Shown here: in pieces, positions 7,012 through 11,167 of the stretch
How positions within the stretch are numbered: position 1 is the first letter of the stretch
Layout: every line of letters begins with the position of its first letter
Assembly (NCBI GenBank): GCA_902773415.1
Contig: CACYEE010000173.1
Location: 1-11,167, forward strand
Direction: 5' to 3'
DNA: 11,167 bases
DNA from: an uncultured Actinomyces sp.
GTDB lineage: Bacteria; Actinomycetota; Actinomycetes; Actinomycetales; Actinomycetaceae
Notes under the pieces: generated by a model
What the model was told of the DNA's origin: nothing
Seen by the model: only the letters and a program-made list of their open reading frames with translations
Databases searched by the model: none
Made by a program: the position numbers and the translations under genes

Positions 7012-8507
7012 TGGCTGACAAGCTCATGGACTTCAAGGAAGCGTGCAGGCGTTTCGATCCGGTCATCGGCCTCGAAGTGCACGTGGAACTCGGCACGGAT
7101 TCCAAGATGTTCGACGGCGCCCCCAACGCCTTTGGAGGCGAACCGAACACCTACGTGACGCCTGTTTCCGTCGGCCTGCCCGGCTCGCTTCCCGTCGTCA
7201 ACGAAACCGCTGTCGAATACGCAATCAAAATCGGCCTCGCGCTCAACTGCTCGATTGCCGAAACATGCCGCTTCGCACGCAAGAACTACTTCTACCCGGA
7301 CCTGTGCAAGGCCTACCAGATCTCGCAGTCGGACGAGCCGATCGCCTTCGAGGGCTACCTCGACATCCCGCTCGAGGACGGCTCCACCTACCGTTTCCCG
7401 ATCGAGCGCGCCCACATGGAAGAGGACGCCGGCAAGAACACGCACATTGGCGGCGACGACGGCCGAATCCAGAACGCGAAGTACTCCCTGGTGGACTACA
7501 ACCGCGCCGGCGTGCCGCTGGTGGAGATCGTGTCCCACCCGGCCACCGGCGTCGGCTCGCGCGCACCGGAAATCGGCGCGGCCTACGTGCGCAACCTGCG
7601 CGACATCTTCCGTGCCCTGGGCGTGTCCGAGGCCCGCATGGAGCGCGGCAACGTGCGCGCGGACATCAACGTGTCCCTGCGCGAAAGCCCCGACGCTCCC
7701 TTCGGCACTCGCACCGAGACGAAGAACGTCAACTCCTTCACCGGCATCGCCAACGCGATCCGCTACGAAATCTGCCGCCAGGCCGCAATCCTGGCCGACA
7801 GCGGCACGATTTTGCAGGAGACCCGCCACTACCATGCGGCCGACGGCACGACGTCCTCGGGTCGCGTCAAGTCCGATTCGGACGACTACCGCTACTTCCC
7901 GGAGCCGGACCTGGTACCGGTGGCGCCCAGCCGCGAATACGTGGAGGAGCTGCGGGCCACGCTGCCCGAGCTGCCGGCCGCCAAGCGCGCCCGCGTCAAG
8001 AAGGAGTGGAAGCTGTCCGACGAGGAGCTGCGCGATCTGGTCAACGCCGGGGCCGTGGACCTCGTGGAGGCTTCGGTTGCCGCCGGTGCTGCTCCTGCCG
8101 GCGCGCGCAAATGGTGGATGGGGGAGATCGCCCGCTACGCCAAGGAAGCCGAGATCGAACTCGAGGACGCTCCCGTGACGCCTGCGGATGTTGCGGAGCT
8201 GGACGGCCTCGTTCAGGCCGGCAAGCTCAACGACAAACTCGCCAGGCAGGCTCTGGAGGGCGTTCTGGCAGGCGAGGGCACGCCGAGCGAGGTGGCCGCG
8301 GCGCGCGGCCTCGAGATCGTGTCCGACGACGGGGCGCTGGTTGCGGCCGTCGAAGAGGCGATGGCGGCCAATCCCGACGTTGTGGAGAAGATTCGCGGCG
8401 GGAAGATGGCTGCCGTGGGCGCCCTGATCGGCCCGGTGATGAAGGCGACGCGCGGGAAGGCGGATGCCAGGCGCGTTCGCGAGCTGATTCTCGAACGCTG
8501 CCGGTAG
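7011..8507 (+). CDS. gatB: Glutamyl/aspartyl-tRNA amidotransferase subunit B
   Basis: This 498-residue subunit binds the misacylated tRNA, activates its Glu or Asp side chain with ATP and transfers ammonia from GatA. Visible GatB signatures are VIGLEVHVEL (residues 18-27), RKNYFYPDLCKAYQISQ (90-106), MEEDAGKNTH (136-145), ADINVSLR (217-224) and ETKNVNSF (236-243) in the cradle domain, then a helical YqeY-like tail (about 350-498) ending with the GPVMKATRGKADARRV motif that contacts tRNA. ATG 7011 overlaps the gatA TGA by one base and is preceded by GGAAGGAGAG, so it is coupled to gatA; a more distal in-frame ATG at 6993 lies within gatA and is less likely. With gatC and gatA it suggests the organism makes Gln-tRNA and/or Asn-tRNA indirectly. 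Confidence 0.96.
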   Translation: MADKLMDFKEACRRFDPVIGLEVHVELGTDSKMFDGAPNAFGGEPNTYVTPVSVGLPGSLPVVNETAVEYAIKIGLALNCSIAETCRFARKNYFYPDLCKAYQISQSDEPIAFEGYLDIPLEDGSTYRFPIERAHMEEDAGKNTHIGGDDGRIQNAKYSLVDYNRAGVPLVEIVSHPATGVGSRAPEIGAAYVRNLRDIFRALGVSEARMERGNVRADINVSLRESPDAPFGTRTETKNVNSFTGIANAIRYEICRQAAILADSGTILQETRHYHAADGTTSSGRVKSDSDDYRYFPEPDLVPVAPSREYVEELRATLPELPAAKRARVKKEWKLSDEELRDLVNAGAVDLVEASVAAGAAPAGARKWWMGEIARYAKEAEIELEDAPVTPADVAELDGLVQAGKLNDKLARQALEGVLAGEGTPSEVAAARGLEIVSDDGALVAAVEEAMAANPDVVEKIRGGKMAAVGALIGPVMKATRGKADARRVRELILERCR

Positions 8508-8537
8508 CGTGTGCTTCGACACTGGCCTGTCCCCTTG

Positions 8538-8593
8538 GCGTATCAAAGGGGTCTGACCCCTTTGATACGCTTTCGCGGGTGCGCCTGCGCAAC
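8538..8593. repeat. Hairpin repeat copy 2 with conserved right flank
   Basis: Arms 8538-8551 (GCGTATCAAAGGGG) and 8557-8570 form a perfect 14-bp stem around TCTGA (8552-8556). The next 23 bases (8571-8593) are also shared with copy 3: 8540-8593 matches 8985-9038 at 53 of 54 positions, the single difference (A8556/G9001) being in the loop. It begins 31 bases after the gatB stop and could help end operon transcription, but only TTT follows the stem, so a repeat element is the better description. Confidence 0.88.
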
Positions 8594-8795
8594 TTTCAAC
8601 TTTCGAGGGCCGTGTGGCGCAAGGCATGCGGAAGCCTTCGGCAAGGACGATCGCGAGTGATTCCTCGCAGGGGGCTTCCCTTCGTTGTGGCTCCGCCGGC
8701 CCAAGGCGGTTGTCTGCGAACTGGCCTGATTCTTCGGGCCGGGTGTCGCCTCGGAGGCCGTGTTCGGTCGCGTCGCTCCCTCTTGCAGCGACGCA

Positions 8796-8833
8796 GGCTT
8801 CGGGCATGAATGCGGGCATTCGTGCCCGAAGCC
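8796..8833. repeat. Near-perfect 18-bp inverted repeat with two-base centre
   Basis: 8796-8813 (GGCTTCGGGCATGAATGC) pairs with 8816-8833 at every position except one G-T wobble, around a GG centre. With so tight a centre, a few innermost pairs must open to form a loop. It differs in sequence from the TCTGA hairpin family and lies between its copies 2 and 3. No T-tract follows. Confidence 0.75.
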
Positions 8834-8848
8834 GAGAAAGCTGCCGCA

Positions 8849-8865
8849 GGCAGGCGCAGCCTGCC
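8849..8865. repeat. Short GC-rich hairpin
   Basis: GGCAGGC (8849-8855) and GCCTGCC (8859-8865) are perfect inverted arms with a GCA loop, 16 bases beyond the larger palindrome. No function is evident. Confidence 0.5.
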
Positions 8866-8872
8866 GACCACG

Positions 8873-8893
8873 GCTTCCTCGCTCCGGTCTCGC
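8873..8893. repeat. 21-bp segment shared with the ligA upstream region
   Basis: Bases 8873-8893 are identical to 865-885, and a weaker match continues for about 30 more bases on the right of each. In both places the segment is near a TCTGA hairpin: eight bases after copy 1 and about 90 bases before copy 3. This suggests it belongs to the same repeat element rather than being a chance match. Confidence 0.75.
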
Positions 8894-8984
8894 GCGATCA
8901 AGTCTGCGCGGGCTTGCTTCTTGTCGCTGTCTCCAATGCGACACCAGTCTGTCGCCTTTCCGAGACTTGCGAGAACGCTTCCTT

Positions 8985-9038
8985 GTATCAAAGGGGTCTG
9001 GCCCCTTTGATACGCTTTCGCGGGTGCGCCTGCGCAAC
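8985..9038. repeat. Hairpin repeat copy 3 with conserved right flank
   Basis: Core arms GTATCAAAGGGG (8985-8996) and CCCCTTTGATAC (9002-9013) enclose a TCTGG loop. The 54 bases match copy 2 at 53 positions, 445 bases downstream and in the same orientation. Unlike copies 1 and 2, the left arm is preceded by TT rather than GC, so the stem is two pairs shorter. Identity to copy 2 extends only rightwards. Confidence 0.88.
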
Positions 9039-9094
9039 CTCGCCAAAACGTCATTTTGCGCCACTGGGGTCCTGTTGTGTTTGTTGGCGGGTCG

Positions 9095-9385
9095 TTATGC
9101 GGTTTGTCGTGTGCGGGTGGCGTGGGCCGGTTCGTGTTCTGCGGGGTTGAGGTCGTCGGGGGCGGTGTGGATGCGTTGGGGGTTGCAGGACATGTCGGTC
9201 CATTCGTCCACACGCTCGTACGCCTGTGTGCGTGTGGCGTGGGCGTGCCGGTGGAAGTGTTCGGCCTTGAGCGTGGCCCGGAACGTTTCGGCCATTGCAT
9301 TGTCCCGGCACGCCCCAGTCCGGCTGGCCATCGTCCAGTCCGGCACCCTGCGCGAATGCGCATCACGGACAGCTCCGAGATGCAC
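9095..9385 (-). pseudogene. Remnant of an IS3-family transposase (OrfB, integrase-core C-terminus)
   Basis: The 96 codons read VRDAHSRRVPDWTMASR, then ACRDNAMAETFRATLKAEHF, then a degenerate NPQRIHTAP..LNPAEHE end. This follows the order of IS3-family OrfB C-termini (VvDahSRrvvGW.ma, DNAmAEsFfatLK.E, YN..R.Hs.lg.lsPaeyE). Between MASR and DNAMAE an intact enzyme has roughly 60 more residues, including the second catalytic Asp; these are deleted, and the first Asp is lost with the missing N-terminus. Only the final catalytic Glu (E33 here, 9287-9289) remains. A stop codon lies a few bases upstream of the first homologous residue. It cannot encode active transposase and marks past insertion next to the low-GC cassette. 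Confidence 0.8.
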
Positions 9386-9400
9386 CCGGCCTTACCCGGC

Positions 9401-9413
9401 TAGAATCGGAACA
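9401..9413 (+). promoter_or_regulatory. Leaderless-type promoter (-10 TAGAAT) before a short SRAP-like start
   Basis: TAGAAT at 9401-9406 is followed after six bases by ATG 9413, almost the same layout as at gatC (5177-5190). The promoter seems to have survived the loss of the gene it served and may now transcribe the downstream low-GC genes. Confidence 0.45.
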
Positions 9414-9499
9414 TGTGCGGACGCTACGCATTCTTCCCGGCACCGTGGTGGCGCTGGTGTTGCAGACTGCAAAGAACAGCATTTTGTCGCTGCCGGTAA
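9413..9499 (+). pseudogene. Possible 5' remnant of an SRAP (YedK/HMCES-type) gene
   Basis: A 28-codon frame starts MCGRYAFFPAPWW and ends at TAA 9497-9499. MCGRY followed by an aromatic, proline-containing stretch is the hallmark N-terminus of SRAP proteins, whose Cys2, exposed by removal of Met1, crosslinks to abasic sites in single-stranded DNA. Similarity ends after about ten residues and the rest reads as out-of-family, cysteine- and arginine-rich sequence. The reading fits a gene truncated when the neighbouring low-GC DNA arrived. The evidence is short, though placement directly behind a good -10 element supports it. Confidence 0.4.
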
Positions 9500-9500
9500 A

Positions 9501-9863
9501 ATGTCCGCCCAGCAGATGGGGGCGGTTTTTGCGGATATGGTCGTCTTGTCCGGCGGATATCTCGTCGGTGCCCGTATCGGAGGAATCATCGGCCAGGCAC
9601 TTGGGTGTCGGCTTTCAGTAACCGGTTTCCTCCTTGGTAGCCTTGTCAGGGCATCGTTCTGCGTTGTCTACGACATCGGCAAGAAAAAGCTTATATCGTT
9701 CTGCGCAGATACAGGGTTCACTTGCTTTGGTTTCGTAGAGAAGAATTACGAACTTCCAGAAGATGTTCTCCATGAGATGGGAGTCGAGACGATAGAGATG
9801 CCACGCACCAGAGTCGAGATCGCGGAAATCCCGAGAATCGCCATCGGCGCGTCGGAAATATAA
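9501..9863 (+). CDS. Glycine-rich membrane protein of unknown function, apparently frameshifted near its end
   Basis: From ATG 9501 the frame gives 120 residues. Two hydrophobic, glycine-rich segments (about 9-35, VVLSGGYLVGARIGGIIGQALG, and 39-58, VTGFLLGSLVRASFCVVY) suggest a glycine-zipper-like hairpin in the membrane. A soluble part follows with YDIGKKKLISFCADTGFTCFGFVEKNYELPEDV and repeated acidic/proline stretches. I do not recognise a named family. The start is uncertain: no strong ribosome binding site precedes 9501, and ATG 9516 and 9537 are alternatives. The frame is open far upstream, but that part reads through the repeats and the IS remnant on the opposite strand. After the stop, another frame continues as KVDYETIDITVLRRGVIGVNKVGYVF, suggesting the intact protein was about 147 residues. 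GC is lower than in the left half, and a lipoprotein gene follows closely. Confidence 0.6.
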   Translation: MSAQQMGAVFADMVVLSGGYLVGARIGGIIGQALGCRLSVTGFLLGSLVRASFCVVYDIGKKKLISFCADTGFTCFGFVEKNYELPEDVLHEMGVETIEMPRTRVEIAEIPRIAIGASEI

Positions 9864-9945
9864 AGTGGACTACGAGACAATCGACATCACCGTTTTGCGC
9901 CGAGGCGTTATCGGCGTGAACAAGGTCGGGTATGTGTTTTCATAA
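9864..9945 (+). pseudogene. Frameshifted C-terminal tail of the preceding membrane-protein gene
   Basis: Immediately after TAA 9861-9863 the +1 frame is open to TAA 9943-9945 and reads VDYETIDITVLRRGVIGVNKVGYVFS. Removing one T at 9861 would join SEI to KVDYETI without a stop. The peptide is protein-like and the remaining space to the next gene is 14 bases, the spacing expected after a true gene end. A one-base insertion (real or a sequencing error) is the simplest account; no classical slippery heptamer is seen. Confidence 0.5.
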
Positions 9946-9959
9946 CAGGAAGACTGCAA

Positions 9960-10403
9960 TTGATTCAAAAAACGCTGATGATAATAGTTTTGATGTTGAT
10001 GATAGTAGCCGTAACCGGATGCGGAAGCAAAATAGATTACGGCCTTCCGGACAATCCGATTGAGTTTAACACTTCGACATTCGCAAACCCTTCTAACGAG
10101 GCAGACGAGTATTCGGCAATTGATTACGAGGGTCGCAAATACATTCCGTTCGGCACCTTGAAGGGTTCCCTTGGAAGTGCCGATGCTGGTGAATGCCTCG
10201 GCTATTTAGTTCAGGAGGGACAAAAACTTGAAGAGGTAAGGCTGTTCACGCTGGCAGATGATCGCGAAGTGAATTATTTGGTGGAAATTGACACGGAAGG
10301 CGAGATGTCTCAGCCTTCTTTCTACAGGGCTGTTGACACAGTCGGAAAGGAAATAGATGTTCCGCCATTCATTGACAGCCTTGATTATGCTTACTGGAGA
10401 TAA
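9960..10403 (+). CDS. Small predicted lipoprotein of unknown function
   Basis: This 147-residue protein starts at TTG 9960 with AGGAAG (9947-9952) seven bases upstream. The first 21 residues are a lipoprotein signal peptide: one lysine (K4), a methionine/isoleucine/valine-rich core, and lipobox VTGC with Cys21 as the acylation site. It should be exported and anchored to the outer face of the cytoplasmic membrane. The mature part (SKIDYGLPDNPIEFNTSTFANPSNEADEYSAIDYEG...) is acidic and rich in Tyr and Asp, with no enzyme motif I recognise. An ATG at 9978 would remove the lysine and is less good. GC is near 45% in the stretch I counted, far below the flanking chromosome, and style is closer to Bacillota lipoproteins. 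It lies between the membrane-protein gene and a TfoX-like gene two bases downstream, so all three were probably co-transcribed. Confidence 0.78.
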   Translation: MIQKTLMIIVLMLMIVAVTGCGSKIDYGLPDNPIEFNTSTFANPSNEADEYSAIDYEGRKYIPFGTLKGSLGSADAGECLGYLVQEGQKLEEVRLFTLADDREVNYLVEIDTEGEMSQPSFYRAVDTVGKEIDVPPFIDSLDYAYWR

Positions 10404-10405
10404 AC

Positions 10406-10840
10406 ATGGCATCGAGCAAGGAATATCTGGGTTGCATATTGGAGCAGCTTTCCGACTTGGATGACGTGTCCTACCGCGCCATGATGGGCGAATACATCAT
10501 CTACTGCCGGGGCAAGGTCGTCGGAGGAATTTACGACGACAGGTTTCTGGTGAAGCCCACGAAGTCAGCGCAGGCGATGATGCCGGATGCGGAGATGGAG
10601 CTACCCTATGAGGGCGCGAAGAAGATGCTTCTCGTTGACGGTGTCGAAAACCGGGAGTTCTTGGCAGTGGAGTGGTCTGGCAATGAAGGATCGGGGCCTT
10701 CAAAGGGCCGGGCCGGCGGTACGGTCCCGGGCAGGGCGGGTGCCGTGCCTGGATGCCTTGCCCGGCCAATGCCAGCGCCGAAGCGTCGTGGCTGCCCTGG
10801 CCCGGCAATGCTCGTCCGAACGGGCCGAGGGCCTTCTTGA
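10406..10840 (+). CDS. TfoX N-terminal-domain protein with replaced C-terminus
   Basis: Residues 1-86 (MASSKEYLGCILEQL, then YRAMMGEYIIYCRGKVVGGIYDDRFLVKPT and LPYEGAKKMLLVDGVENREFL) match the TfoX/Sxy N-terminal domain as found in small stand-alone proteins of gut Bacillota. In gammaproteobacteria TfoX promotes competence-gene expression; for stand-alone domains the role is unknown. Intact relatives I recall continue with an ending like LFEAMYDELP plus lysines. Here similarity stops at about base 10663, and the frame runs on through GC-rich, Gly/Pro/Arg-rich sequence to TGA 10838-10840. The native last 20-25 residues therefore appear lost to a rearrangement, giving a 144-residue chimera that may not fold or function. 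ATG 10406 is two bases after the lipoprotein stop, with GGAGAT upstream. Confidence 0.7.
   Translation: MASSKEYLGCILEQLSDLDDVSYRAMMGEYIIYCRGKVVGGIYDDRFLVKPTKSAQAMMPDAEMELPYEGAKKMLLVDGVENREFLAVEWSGNEGSGPSKGRAGGTVPGRAGAVPGCLARPMPAPKRRGCPGPAMLVRTGRGPS
10715..10752. repeat. 38-bp direct repeat, copy A, with associated inverted repeat
   Basis: Bases 10715-10752 match 11070-11107 at 35 of 38 positions; all three differences are transitions (C to T, C to T, G to A). In copy A, 10727-10737 (CCGGGCAGGGC) pairs with 10755-10765 in an 11-bp stem with one G-T wobble and a 17-base loop. Copy B lacks an equally good partner. Confidence 0.7.
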
Positions 10841-11069
10841 ATGCCTCGAACTCGCAGTGCCGTACTCCGCGATCTTTGCCGTGCCTTCGCCAAGGGAATG
10901 CTTGGCGAGAAGGCCGATGCGGTGCCCGAGACGCCACAGGGCGCGTGCGTTACCGGGGTCGGCGAAGGGTGGGGGAAGGGGAGGCAAAGACGGGCGAGGC
11001 CGGTCCGAGGCCGCCGGATTGAAGAACGCTGCCGTGGCCGGCCAGCGTACCAAGACCGGCCAACCGGGA

Positions 11070-11107
11070 GGCGGTACGGTTCTGGGCAAGGCGGGTGCCG
11101 TGCCTGG
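11070..11107. repeat. 38-bp direct repeat, copy B
   Basis: This is the second copy of the repeat at 10715-10752, in the same orientation and 355 bases downstream, with 35 of 38 matching positions. It begins GGCGGTACGG and ends GTGCCGTGCCTGG. The intervening sequence has no recognised gene. Confidence 0.7.
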
Positions 11108-11167
11108 CCTCCCTGCCTGGCCGCAGATCGGGTTTCGGGGCGGGCGGGATCCGGGCGGGGAAAGCCC

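Larger units (their letters stand above)
8508..9094. other. Non-coding repeat region downstream of gatB
   Basis: I find no credible gene here; the open frames on both strands read through hairpins and share only short peptides encoded by the repeats. The region contains two hairpin repeat copies (8538-8593 and 8985-9038) in direct orientation, a 36-bp near-perfect palindrome (8796-8833), a short hairpin (8849-8865) and a 21-bp segment (8873-8893) identical to 865-885. It separates the housekeeping operon from the mobile-element remnant. Confidence 0.65.
10664..11167. other. GC-rich right end with no supportable gene
   Basis: Composition jumps back to high GC at about 10664, inside the TfoX-like frame. 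Several frames are open on both strands, but none gives a protein I recognise, and Arg/Pro/Gly-rich composition points to chance openness. The content I can describe is a diverged 38-bp direct repeat (10715-10752 and 11070-11107) and a long-stem inverted repeat (10727-10765). The sequence may be the edge of a chromosomal gene or intergenic region beyond the acquired cassette. Confidence 0.55.

Noticed and set aside
8538..8573. Hairpin copy 2 as a simple gatB terminator
   Set aside because: Only three T residues follow the stem, and nearly identical copies occur where no gene ends; a repeat element explains all copies better.
6678..8819. 713-codon open frame on the minus strand
   Set aside because: It lies antisense to gatA and gatB, whose family motifs are unmistakable; its openness follows from codon bias in high-GC DNA.
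818..9038. Hairpin repeats as a CRISPR array
   Set aside because: The copies are far apart, not regularly spaced, and have no spacers or cas genes.
8760..9500. In-frame extension upstream of the 9501 membrane-protein gene
   Set aside because: It runs through palindromes, hairpin copy 3 and the opposite strand of the IS3 remnant; only the part after 9501 looks like protein.
10497..11089. Minus-strand frames of 95-146 codons at the right end
   Set aside because: They show Pro/Arg/Gly-rich composition, overlap each other in different frames and show no recognisable motif.

Overview
The window is a high-GC chromosomal segment from an actinobacterium (Actinomycetota). Three things support this: a WhiB1-type iron-sulfur regulator converging on the tail of a histidine kinase, the arrangement recalled for whiB1 and pdtaS in mycobacteria; an NAD-dependent DNA ligase with the long internal insertion recalled from Bifidobacterium and Actinomyces-type ligases; and a gatC-gatA-gatB operon whose GatA has the GSGGGS active-site variant common in actinobacteria. 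A family such as Actinomycetaceae is a reasonable guess but not proven.

Layout. 1-78: last 25 codons of a PdtaS-like sensor kinase (+). 79-328: intergenic, with an intrinsic terminator for whiB1. 329-586: whiB1 (-). 587-971: divergent intergenic region with a GCCAA-N2-TTGGC palindrome and copy 1 of a long hairpin repeat. 972-3509: ligA (+). 3570-4826: membrane-anchored phospholipase D/cardiolipin synthase-family protein (-), convergent with ligA. 4827-5189: promoter region with a perfect 14-bp palindrome and a leaderless-type promoter. 5190-8507: gatC-gatA-gatB (+), tightly coupled; the encoded GatCAB amidotransferase converts misacylated Glu-tRNA(Gln) and/or Asp-tRNA(Asn) to the correct aminoacyl-tRNA. 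The conserved housekeeping block ends here.

From 8508 to the right end the window is accessory. Hairpin copies 2 and 3 lie inside a near-identical 54-bp direct repeat bracketing about 500 bp of non-coding palindromic DNA. Next come an internally deleted IS3-type transposase remnant (9095-9385, -) and a leaderless promoter with the first few codons of what looks like an SRAP (YedK/HMCES) gene. A visibly lower-GC three-gene cassette follows (9501-about 10663): a glycine-rich membrane protein with an apparent frameshift near its end, a small lipoprotein, and a TfoX N-terminal-domain protein whose C-terminus is replaced by unrelated GC-rich sequence. The last 500 bases are GC-rich, hold a diverged 38-bp direct repeat, and show no gene I can support.

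The most interesting signals are the hairpin family, whose copies keep the stem through compensatory substitutions around a constant TCTGA loop, and the low-GC cassette, which looks horizontally acquired and is bounded by broken genes on both sides. I see no convincing new defence, CRISPR or biosynthetic system.
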